Part shown: positions 27,301-37,923 of the stretch, in pieces
How positions within the stretch are numbered: position 1 is the first letter of the stretch
Layout of the letters: each line of letters begins with the position of its first letter
Source of the DNA: Phylloscopus collybita
Lineage: Eukaryota; Chordata; Aves; Passeriformes; Phylloscopidae
Reading direction: 5' to 3'
Length of the DNA stretch: 64,000 nt
Assembly: GCA_027886175.1 (NCBI GenBank)
Contig: JAJNNQ010000008.1
Coordinates: forward strand, 7,381,001 to 7,445,000
Position numbers and translations under genes: made by a program
Notes under the pieces: model-generated
What the model was told of the DNA's origin: nothing
Databases searched by the model: none
What the model saw: the letters and a program-made list of their open reading frames with translations, nothing else

Positions 27301-30300
27301 AAAATTTTCATTGAGCGAACAAGTTCTCTTGCCAGTTTATAAATTTCTGCATGAAAGCATAAAGATCCTTGGCTAAAATCCCTTTTTCCACCCTGAAACA
27401 AACTGTTCTGAACAGAAACTATCTATTCTGTTTCTATGAAAAGTTAACAGCACACTGCAGACATGGAATAAATAATATCACCAGACTCCACTCCAATTTC
27501 ACTTTCTCTTGCCTTTTTAAATTTATATTTATCTTATTACATAACATCTATAAATATTTCAACAATTAGACATTGTAGATTTCTTCAGTACATATTTTCT
27601 TCTTCTATAATTACAAACTGAAGATGTTGAAAAAACTTGCACCACAAAACAGATTTAAAAAGAAGATTTCTCATGAGCCAATATTACTTTAGATCCTTAG
27701 CGTAAGACTCTGCCATGGTTTAGAGCTGCTATGAACCACTATTTGAGGAGCACTGCAACTTCTTTCTTAAAAATAAAAACCATTAAGAATGTGCTCCATT
27801 CCCCTTCTGTTTCATAGCAGAGAATGTGATGGAAACACTGCCAGTACTCTGAACAGCTTTAAAGCGATAAACACTTTTCAAAGCCTTCCAAAGAGCCAAA
27901 GAGGAAATATTAAAGAGGATAGAAAGAAAAAGGCAGCAAATATGTATTAGGCACGTCAGGAATAGGAAGGACAGCTGGCTTTTAATATATCATTTTACTT
28001 CAATCTTCCCAAAACAGAAAACACCAACTAATTATCAGTGTCCAAGGTCACCTCTCAGATATTATCATTTGTAGCCAAAGCACTTTGTTAAATTACTAAC
28101 AATAAAACTCCTACGTTATCAACAGTATTAGGAATCCTTTATCACCAGAAACTCAGCTAAAAATATAAATTAGAAGTTTTCTTGACAAAATACTCTATCC
28201 TCCTGAATGGGAGTTGATTTGCTGGTGGTATTAAAACCATTTTCTCCTATCCTTTTCCCATATGTTTAATAATACTAACACAGTAATATTAGCTACTGTC
28301 TCCTCCTCCAGTTGTATTTCAAACCAAAAACTTCTGGACTGTGCACAGGTTTTTAAACACTCCTAACAGTCTTTATGGAACCATCGGTCAGTTCAAGCTC
28401 ACACTACTCATTGAAACAATAATGCCAAATAACAAACAAATATTTAATTATTTATTTGATAAGGCCACACACTACTTTACATTAATACAGTTCGCAGTAG
28501 AAACATTAGATGATGCCACTTAGACCCAACTTAGGCATCAAAACTACAGCCTGAGTGAAAACTTTGCCAAGTCACAGCTCAGCACACGCAATGACATCCC
28601 AGAAGGATGACCAATCTTCAATTTATTGCCATTTTAATCACAAGATACTGATCTTAACAGATCTAAGAGGACTCAAAATTCAGCAAGCACCCCTCCTTTC
28701 TGACCACAGACCTGTTCACCAGCAGTTGCCTCACTCACGTGAAGCACGAAGACGACTGCCAGCATCTGCCTCCCAGGAGATGCAAGCTGTAGGTACTTAC
28801 ACTAAATACAGCATCAGTGTGACAGGTGAACCACCTCCTCTCCACCCCTCTCCCCATGTCTCCTGAGTTGCCACCTGAGTTTATAAGGGCTTCAGAGAAT
28901 CTTAATACTATCAGATCAACAAGCAAAGATTATTTGCCAGGGTCCTGGATTCTAAAACTGCTTGTAAACAGTATTTGTGAGACCTACTTCGAGGTTCAAG
29001 GCAACAAGAACAGTTACTCATTTGAGCAGTGCACAGGATCACATCCCACTTGCTGCATTCACTGCGACATAATTCAAGGATTAATGAACAAAATCCACCA
29101 CTGCTCTTTTAGCACATGAAATAACACAGCCATTTCTGGCAGCAGTTTTGAACTGAAAGACTACCACTCTGACTCAAACATTTGTAAATTGCATTCTTAG
29201 AATTTTGAGGACTTATTTATTTAAACTATGCAGTGATTAAGAAAAAAAACCCCTAAATGTATTCAACTGATATTGTCCTTTACATCACCAGTGCAGAGCT
29301 GTTGCTTTTCATCAGGGCTGTGATATTTAATTTTATGTTTGAGTAGGTGGGAATACGTTGAGAGCTATAAAACCTAAATGCCAATCTACTTTTTTGAACA
29401 AGAGAATGTTCACAAATTCATAATTCTTCACATCGAGTGGTAAGAAGTAGACTTTTTAGATTAAATATGCATCACCTTAGATGGAAGAAGTAGAATCAAT
29501 TAGAAAAAGCTTATAAATGGAAACAAGTTCTATGCAAAAATATGAAAAAGTTTAAATAGACTCCTAAGTGTCAACACAACTTGGTAAATAGGCAGGATAT
29601 GAAAAGCAGTTCTGCTGTCTGCAGAGAAATTGTAAAGCAAATTTTGAAGAATTAACTTAATCAGTAATCATTGCATAAAGCAAATTGGTTAACCTTATTT
29701 GGTAATACTACAGATCTATACATACATTCTTCTAATAATTTCTGTCATACCCTTACAACGTTCTTGGTAATAATATAATTTAGTCATGTATCTTATGGCA
29801 TAGAAACTTTACTAACCACAGAATCCAGCTCTAACAGACTTGACTAAAATTAATAAGCATTATTTCTCTGCCTTCACAGCTCAGAGAAATAAAACCTTTA
29901 CCCTCACCTTTAGAAAGAAACCATAGCCTGCCTAGAAAGTAACTGCTAGCAATTTTTAACTAACAATGATAAATTGGCATGAATCATGCTGTAAATTTTC
30001 CTGTACATGTAGATCTCAGAGCATCACTAAGGAAAATATAAACAGTTAACATGAAGCCACCAAGCACAAACTGATTGTCTGTGCAGCGATAAACACAAAT
30101 TGTTGAAAAATCATCCTGCCTCCTAAATCTACACACAGTAGTTAAAACTCAGCTTGACCCCAGATAAGGGCTACTCAATTTCAGTAAAAGATGTGCTGTA
30201 TTACAATTTAAAGCATTTTTTTTAAACTGATGCCTATGAGGCAATTTTATCAAGGTCTGTTCAGCAATTAGTGTTCCAGCTCTACAGAAGCAGCATTTAC

Positions 30301-33300
30301 AATTCAACTGTAACTCTGAAAATCCTCCTCCAGAGCAACACAGAACTTGCTACACAGACAAATCTCTGTAAGAGGTCAAAGTCTGTGATCACAATCTAAA
30401 TAAGAGTTTGCTGGTTTTGAGTGCTGGGCTCCAGAGGGTACAACTGTGCTTGTGTTGAACAGGCTGTGTTTGTTGCAAGCAGAGATATGAAAGACCAGAT
30501 CAAAACTCAACTCAAGTGTTTCTCAAACACTTCTCAAAAGAAAAAAAGAAGAAATCAACTTATTTGTTATTGTTTCAGATCGATCAGCTCCCTGTTGGCC
30601 TGCAAAAATGAAACAGGAGTCACCTAAAACATACATGTGACTTTAGATCTTCTCAAACACAACCAGCTCTGCATCACCTCCTGCATTGCTCTGATGCTCC
30701 AAATCCGAAGTGAATCAACAGATTTAACAGTTCCTGCAAGTTAAATGAGTTTGCTATAGAAACCCTGACTGAGAAGAAATGTATTCATCTGGGATGGACA
30801 TATCACAGTAGAATTCCCAAAATGGAAGAGCAGATGCACCCAAACAAATTCTCCACTACTGTTAAAAAGGTACGTTGATTTTTTTTTTAATTGTAAACCT
30901 TTACTGGCTTCAAGGTCTTACTTATGACTACAATGCTTGCAGAAAAATTAGCTCATAATAGTTTCTAACTGTTGGAAATTGTTTACTTTTCTTTTTAAAA
31001 CATTGTTTTCTGATTAAATACAAGGAATGCCATACATACAAATATGTATATATATTTATAATATAAAGTTTTTCTCATTATTGATTGAAAAAGAATTTTA
31101 ATTCTTTTTTATTCCATTTTAAACAGACCTCAAAAATTTTTCCTTCCAAAGAAAAAAAACACTTTCATTGAACTGAGAACTTCCCTTCCCTTCCTGCCCA
31201 ATAAAGCACTTGTCTCTTACAGGTATTATTTTAGCATAGTAAAATTTTCTCCCAAGATTCAGTCAAAGTTTATTTTAAGGTAACGAAAAAATCAATGGAG
31301 CAACCCACACACTTAAAAACCCAATCTTATTTTAACTTAACAATAATTCCAAGGATGTGCTTAGACTCATTAAGAAATAATTTTTAAGAACAGCAGATAA
31401 GATAAAGCCTTTACAAGCGCTGTTTAGTTTTCTAAACTCCTTATTATTTAATTTTAGTTTTCTCTGAATAAAACATATTTTATTAATCAAATTTTTTTAA
31501 CCATGGTTGAAAAGACAAGTATAGTGATTTTGTAGTAATTATTCTGCTATAATATCAGCAGTTACATTTGCATAGAAAGGAGAGTTGGGTAAGATTAGTC
31601 TTTTAGAAAAAATCAAGGCCTTATTGCAATTGCTGCTCTGCAGAATCCCTGGTGTATACTTTACTAAACCGTTATTATTTTGTATTTATATCAATAATAT
31701 ACAATAGTACTAATTCAACACAACACATGAATCTCTTTGGATACAAAAATGAAGTATCTGGAGGTCTCAAAGCATTTGATTTGCTACTGCCCATCTAAAT
31801 GAAAAGGAATTCTGTGAATATGAACGGAAATCTGTAATATGTGGTTCCAGAAGACTCTTCACAGCTCCTTTCCAGGACCTGACTGCTACATCCTTAGGTC
31901 TGTGTGCTATGTGAGGAAAGCAATGCCTGACAGCATGGTTAAGTTAGGAGAGTGCTACGGGGCATCAGCTGATTAAACTGGTAAATAATGGGGAGGCAAA
32001 CCTCCACAGCTCAATGTAAAATGATGAAACATTGACCATAATTAAAATGAGAGCTCTTCCAGCAGCTTGCATGCACTTTGCATCAAACACAAACACCATG
32101 GCTAAAAACACAGTTTGAGAAATGTCTCTTTCTCAACTGACGCCGTCTGATGAAATCCTGAAAACTGATCCTAAGCGATGTTCACAGCAAAACATTTCAC
32201 CATGACAAAACTGAGTGCAGAACCATTAATTGTAGGTAATAGTTTACTTTTTTCTTTTTTTTTTCCCCTTTTTTTTTATTTGTTAATTTAAAAACAGTGA
32301 AAGTATTATGGCAACTATGTAGTATATCATAATAAGGGTATTTCGGCAGGTTTTGTCAATTATCCAAAAGAAAGAATAAAAAACACACTAAGAACAAATC
32401 ACAAGGTTTCATGAAACTGACACTACCTAAACAACAGTGTAAGTTTTCTGATTAGATAGACCCACAAAATGTTTGTTATAGAACATGAGTAAATTCAGAA
32501 ACATGAAAGTCAAATCAACTTTGGAAGTACACATCCAAAATCCCACCTTAACTAGATGGAGAAAAAAAAAAAAGGATGCACTACTCAGTGCACTTACAGG
32601 CAGCATCATATGCCAACACATAAACAGAACAGAAAAGAATTAACACCATGGAAGTTCACATTAAGAATGAAGTTGGGTATAGAGCAGTAACCTTCATACT
32701 ACAGGATAACTACTCAAAATTGTTTACTTCAAACATGTAAGAAAAGCACTGATGTCTAGCAGAAAAAAAAGAAAATGCAGAGATATAGGCTGATTAAAAG
32801 AACATTCATTTCTGCTCCATACATTAAAATATACATATGTATATGAGACATTTAAATTTGAGAGATATGCCAGTTAATATTTCTGCTACTGCAAAAAAGA
32901 GCATGGATTTAAAAAAAAAAAAAAGCTCAGACTGTAGCTAAGATTTCCATTTCAAGTTCTGACGTACTTAACGTTGGAAATCACACCCCCCCCTTTAAAA
33001 GTAAACAGGCAACATAGGTTAGCTCTGGAGTCCCAAGATGAGCCATAGTTCTGGAACCCCTGGAGCATTTGAACACCTAAAGATGTCCAAAAGCTCCTTA
33101 CCAAGGTATCCACCCAGCCTGACCCAGCTGAGTCTGCAAAATTTTTAAGAGGGCAGATTAAACTGATATGAGCAAAGACTACATAGTTTTTAGAATTTAA
33201 TCTTTCCAGTATGTGCTTTATTTTTGATACATGTGATATCTCTAAGAATATTCTCTTGCTTACAAGTTCATTGAACTTCCAATTTCTCCCTGTGCAGTTT

Positions 33301-33673
33301 AACAAGCACACTGTATTGAAGCTACATGCCAAAATTGATAAAGACAGCATTTATAATCCAGAAAAACTTAGTTTGGAGTCAGAATGGATACTAAACTAGA
33401 TAAAAGATATTTGGGTCTATGCTTCAAAGTAAGAACAGAATATTTTAAAATACGTATTTAAAATAATTCCTTTCAAAAGGACACTCCTACAGTGATTTTA
33501 TCTAAAGAGAAAACAGAGCATTCTTGTTCCTGAATGAGAGAGTCCACACATGGACTTAATCAGGAAGAATTTTGTGTAGGCAGTGGAAGAGAACATTTTA
33601 TTATCAGTAAGCAGTTTCCATTTTAATCAAGGATTTACAGTCTGAAGAGAAAACAATGTTTTGCTCTACTTAC
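24367..33673 (-). other. CHD9: Intron between coding exons 2 and 3
   Basis: 9.3 kb of AT-rich sequence with homopolymer runs (for example near 32250 and 32910). No exon, CpG island or recognisable transposon seen. Confidence 0.75.
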
Positions 33674-34008
33674 CCAATTTTTGTTTTCTCTTTAATTTTG
33701 GATGAGGAAACAGTTTTCGGCTTTTTGCTCTCCTTATCCTTTGGTTTGGATTTAACTTTTCTACCCTTCTTTTCCTCTTTTCCTTCAGCTGAAACACTGG
33801 GGAAGTTTTCAGGGCTCATTACTCGTGGAATGTTTCTCTCTCCTCTCTCTTTTGCCTTTGCAATTGCTTCAGATATTATGCGATTCGCCTTCTCTTGCTT
33901 ACTTTCCGAGTCTGTTTTTTTCTTCTGCTTCTTTTCAGACGTTGCCCTCACCTGGGTATTCTGCAACTTGGTATATGAACCTGAACCATCAGTCTTCTTG
34001 GAAGGAGG
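33674..34008 (-). CDS. CHD9: CHD9 coding exon 2: lysine-rich linker (residues 480-591)
   Basis: The acceptor TTCTTGCTACAG precedes CCTCCTTCCAAG (PPSKKTDGSG...) and the donor is GG|GTAAGT. Length is 335 nt, phase 0 in and phase 2 out. The product is highly basic with K/S/E-rich runs and a helical segment around KANRIISEAIAKAKERGERN. This region is well conserved in CHD9 and probably contacts DNA or serves nuclear import. It is the common acceptor for exon 1 and for the candidate alternative first exon at 35129-35158. Confidence 0.96.
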
Positions 34009-35011
34009 CTGTAGCAAGAAACAAAAAGTAAATTAAATACCCTTATTTTAAAAATATGAAATGCAAACATTTTTGATGCATTTTTAAAAAACGTAACTGC
34101 CGGGGATGTACAGGGACACAAAAAATGAGGAATTCAGTTTATACCACAGAATGGCGTGGGTTTCAAAATAACTACATCAATTGTTGGTTTTAAACAACCA
34201 ATCCAAAAACTCAAAGTCAGTAAAAAAATTCTGAAATTCTCTTAGCCTTCCCTTTCCCTCTGTAATTAAAGAAACCAATCCTTAACCTTTGCAGCATTCC
34301 CATACATTTGACACACATGTCCAACACCTCCAGTAAAAGAAGAAAAAGCGAGGAGCTCCCAACGGTAACAGCATCAGTGTCTCGCCTTTGGTAGGATACC
34401 AGGGCCACAAGTTACCTTAAAGCAGACTAATGATCCACAGGACTAATTCCGTGATGAACACAACAGATGCCCGAAAAACACCAAAATTAAAAAACAGACA
34501 AAAGATAAAACCAAAACTAAAATTACACAGCTATATATCCATAAACAGCTCCGAAAGCAGCGTTTCTTTTATTTAGATCAACATACACTCCATGCTTGGA
34601 TAAAAGACGTAACTTGTTTTTATCTTCGGGTTTTTAATGTCCCTTTCATGGAGGCAGAATTGTTTACAGGGCTGATGAGCCTCTCCTGCAGCCAGCCAGA
34701 AGACATGTTTTTGCTTTCCTCCCCTCCCCCTTTGAGGAATGGAAAGAATTTCCTATTCAAACACAAAACCCCAGCAGATAACAGTTATGTTACGTTCTCA
34801 CCCGTAAATGCGCCTCTGCCTAGAGCAGGAAGAAAAGCGACCAGCAATTTCCAAACACATTTTCTGGCCAAACCCCGTGCACTTCCCGGGATACATGTTC
34901 TATAGGTGCCTCATGGGCGCCGGGGGCGGGAGGCAGGGATGGGGCCGCTCCCGAAGCCACCTTAAAGCCCCGGGGCTGGAACAAACAGCCGGACCCAGCT
35001 CGGGAACAGCT

Positions 35012-35023
35012 CAAGATGGCGAT
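35012..35023 (+). promoter_or_regulatory. YY1-like site with small plus-strand ORF
   Basis: CAAGATGGCGAT resembles the YY1 core AAGATGGCG, which in vertebrate promoters often sits just downstream of the start site, on the coding strand and overlapping an ATG. The ATG at 35016 opens a 19-codon frame (MAMRLPQQQ...) closed by TAG. It suggests plus-strand initiation within the island, but this is weak evidence alone. Confidence 0.3.
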
Positions 35024-35128
35024 GCGGCTCCCGCAGCAGCAGCCAGTAATAAGGAAGGTTATTCAATCCCATTAGCCTTTTAGCCCAAAGAACCCCTCCT
35101 CCTCCCACTCATTCAGGCTCTCACTTAC

Positions 35129-35158
35129 CCTTCCTCTTGGCCTCTTCACTGAAGACAT
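35129..35158 (-). CDS. CHD9: Candidate alternative first coding exon of CHD9 (AT-hook isoform)
   Basis: Inside a CpG island, an ATG at 35158 (A at -3; in-frame TGA 18 codons upstream at 35213-35215) opens ten codons, MSSVKRPRGR. They end at a consensus donor AGG|GTAAGT. The phase is 0, so splicing to the acceptor at 34008 is in frame and gives KRPRGRPPSKK, which closely resembles the HMGA AT-hook core KRPRGRPKGSK. No good acceptor with a pyrimidine tract precedes the ATG, so it looks like a first exon rather than an internal one. Such an isoform would replace residues 1-479 but keep all downstream domains seen here. Its existence as a transcript is inference from CpG island, donor, frame and motif. 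Confidence 0.6.
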
Positions 35159-35431
35159 TTTTGGCGTCAGACAAAGACTTGCCCTCCGCTTTTCCAGCAC
35201 CCCCGGCAGTGCTCAGGAGAAAAGCATGGGGAGAAGATTGCTAAATGGCCTATTTAGCGAGCGGCAGCCGGGCCGCGCACAGCCCTCCCCGAGCACTCGT
35301 TCGCTTCAGCAGCATCCCCGCGCCCTGCCCGGCGCGCACCCGCCGCCCCCGGCCCGGCCCGGCCCCGCCGTGCGCGGACCGCCGGATCCCAACAAAGCGC
35401 GCAAAGAAACGCACAAAGCATCAAAAGGCAT

Positions 35432-35451
35432 CAGCGCCAATATTAGCGCTG
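35432..35451. promoter_or_regulatory. 20-bp near-palindrome with CCAAT box
   Basis: CAGCGCCAATATTAGCGCTG matches its own reverse complement at 18 of 20 positions; the single symmetric mismatch creates CCAAT on the plus strand (ATTGG on the minus). It lies about 275 bp upstream of the alternative ATG. An NF-Y-type site is plausible. Confidence 0.4.
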
Positions 35452-35852
35452 GTTAGACCCGCTCCCCGCGGAACTAGGCCAGCAGATGGTGCTACCCGTC
35501 ATTATTCCATTAGGCTCCACGTTTAACCCCCGCGGGGATCGGCTTTAACCCTTCCCGCTCCCCGCCCGCAGCGCCGCCCACAGCGGCTGCTCGCTGCCTT
35601 GGAAAACCGTGGGAACCGGGCGCTGTGCCGGGCTGGACCTCGCTGCACCGCAACCCTGCGGCTCCGGCCCCGGGGAGGGCACGGGGGCACAGCGGCCGAA
35701 TCCCAGCCTGTGGCCTCACGAACAGATTTTGCTCTCCAATCTTTTTTCTTTTTTTTTTTTTTAACTATTATTTTTCTTGCGTTTACTTCATTACTATAAG
35801 ATGGTATTAGTGACTGTAATCATTTGCTGACAGGCTTCCCTGCTTCCTACAG

Positions 35853-35943
35853 AAAATGGAAGAACTGCTCGGTTTTATCCCTCTGCCCCTGCCCGGACCT
35901 GCGGGACCCTACGGTGGAGACCTCCTCGGGACACGGCTCTCTG
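35853..35943 (+). CDS. Candidate plus-strand exon divergent from CHD9 (unknown)
   Basis: A pyrimidine-rich acceptor (TTCCCTGCTTCCTACAG), with a possible branch site TGCTGAC upstream, precedes AAAATGGAAG. A donor CTG|GTAAGC follows 91 nt later. Between them an ATG at 35856 opens 29 codons (MEELLGFIPLPLPGP...) to the donor. The segment is much richer in GC than its flanks. I recognise no family. It may be an exon of an antisense or divergent non-coding RNA from the CpG island, or chance. Confidence 0.3.
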
Positions 35944-37758
35944 GTAAGCACCTCTTCATTCCCAGGTTGGGTTAAAATGCTATTTTAAAAAAAATCAGAC
36001 AAGTTTTAAAATACGTATTGTGAACATATCAAATAAAACCAAAACGAAGATTGGGGTTTTTGCAAGGTTATTAAAAAAAACGAGAAGCTTTTGACAGCAT
36101 AGCTCCATCCTAGCAATACCCTTATTCTCAAAAGCCCACTCAAGAAGAATGAAGAAAGATTGGGACTTGGATTTGTTTTTGCTCCATATATATATTTACC
36201 TTTATTTTGCAAGATACATGTTTTCCATAGAAAATTTAAAATATGGCAAAGGTTTTGAGATTGTTAAGATGAGTCATTACTCTAAAAGATAATTTGACTT
36301 CTATTTAAGATTAATTTCAAAATGAAGTTCCTTGTCCAGTAGAAACACTAGTGGTACCAATACTTTAAATTTTTTATTTTCTTAACAATACCACTTAAAT
36401 TCAAGGATATTTCTGTAAATATGCAGCAGCATCACAAGGACAATTACTACCTTTTAATTTTACTTTTGAGAATTCTAGCCAAGATGTTTTTCCATTATGT
36501 TTACAGTAACTATAGTAAATTACAGGGATTTATCATATAGGGCTATTTTTTCATATCTTAGTAAAAATGGTAAATAATCAACCATTTTACATTTTGAGAT
36601 CAGCTAAAAAATATATTACTACCCTTGGTATATATTCGTCTCTATATTATACTCTTGGAATAATTTCATCTCTAAAAGCCAAATGCTACTAAAGCCAATA
36701 CTGTTTAATTTGGTCTGTTCTTGAACATTCCTTGGCCAGCAAGAAACAAACAAAAAAATGCTTAATAATTAAGTAGGTAATCCAGAAATGGTGGCTTTTT
36801 CGTGAATCCTTTTATGTTCTCTTTCTAGATATTTTATTCTTTTAAAACCAAGTTTTTTTGCTACATTTTCTCAGAGCTCAAAGCTGCTTCCCAATTAATT
36901 CCTCAACAACATTTACTACACTCTTACTGTAGAACTGTGACTATGCTGGACAAGGCTTCTCTGTTATAATTCCTCTGTGTCTTGCTCTGTACTCTCCCTT
37001 CCGAGTTCTGTCTCCTGCACTGCACAAACATTAAGCTATTAGTTAGAAATCCCAGATCATGGGGTTTTTTAAAATTTGTTATGGCATTTCTAACCATATG
37101 GAAATGACATTCATGAAGATGCAGGAAGGCACCAGGCCAGCCATTCTAAACCAAATAAATCTGTGATGAAACCTTCATCAAGGAAGTCACCATTGTCACA
37201 AAAAAAACAAAACTGGAAAGCAACACAAGTGTTTTGAGATTAGAACGTGAAACACACTTGTATCACGCAGGGGATCTGTGTGTCCTTAGCAACAAAAGCC
37301 ATTTAATCCAGGAGAGCTCTTTTATTCTGGTAATAATTTCATGATTTGAAAATATGCACAGCTATAAAATGATTGAACCGTTGTAAATCATCATGCACAA
37401 TGAAAACCATTTCAAAGGTTCTCCAGCATCTACAAAACAAAGGGCAAAGCCTTTTGCAAGCTGAAAATACCGCTCCCCGAGTGAGACGGAACACAGATAA
37501 AACATCCTAAAGGAATATATCCTCTCACCAATGGCTCACAAACCTATTCCATCTAGAATAAGAAATTTTTAACTGACAAACATACAGGAGAAGGTAGAAA
37601 GGAAAACCCTGAGGCCACCACATATTTAAAACCTGAAGATTTTATTTGGAAAAATGGGTTTATACTTTTCACGATTGCAAAGACAACCATCCAAATATGA
37701 GCGAATGCAAAGCAATGCAATGTTGTCCTGAGTCTGCACAGAGGGAGCTCCAGGGTAT

Positions 37759-37923
37759 CTGCTGCTGCTAATGGCTCTGCCAAGCAGCAGCCGAGTGCAG
37801 GGAACAAGCCTCCTGTCAGTTCCCTGCTGCTTCACGCAATCCTGTGGGCAGCAGGGAAATTGGCAGGAATCACCTCAAATTCACACCACTGCTGCTGCCT
37901 GCAAAAGCCATTAGCAGCAGCAG
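37759..37923. repeat. 18-bp inverted repeat around a 129-bp spacer
   Basis: CTGCTGCTGCTAATGGCT at 37759-37776 is the exact reverse complement of 37906-37923. Both arms include CTG/CAG triplets, so part of the match is low complexity. Confidence 0.6.

Larger units (their letters stand above)
34905..35720. promoter_or_regulatory. Intragenic CpG island (candidate internal CHD9 promoter)
   Basis: GC- and CpG-dense sequence, thickest at 35250-35400 and 35460-35700, sits in otherwise AT-rich, CpG-poor intron DNA. It includes a GC box (CCCCGCCC, 35560-35567), a CCAAT box (35437-35441) and many CGCG steps. Maintained CpG density in vertebrates usually marks an unmethylated promoter. It lies 18.0-18.8 kb downstream of the CHD9 ATG and 0.9-1.7 kb upstream of coding exon 2. 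It surrounds the candidate alternative first exon, so an internal, possibly bidirectional promoter is the simplest reading. Confidence 0.7.

Noticed and set aside
32952..33350. 132-codon minus-strand intronic frame
   Set aside because: No domain, no matching splice sites, and AT-rich codon use typical of random intron.
33656..34036. 126-codon plus-strand frame
   Set aside because: It is the antisense shadow of lysine-rich coding exon 2; phenylalanine- and serine-rich content is the mirror of K/E codons.
35226..35456. 76-codon plus-strand frame through the CpG island
   Set aside because: Pro/Arg/Ala-rich product expected from any frame across GC-rich DNA; no splice or conservation support.
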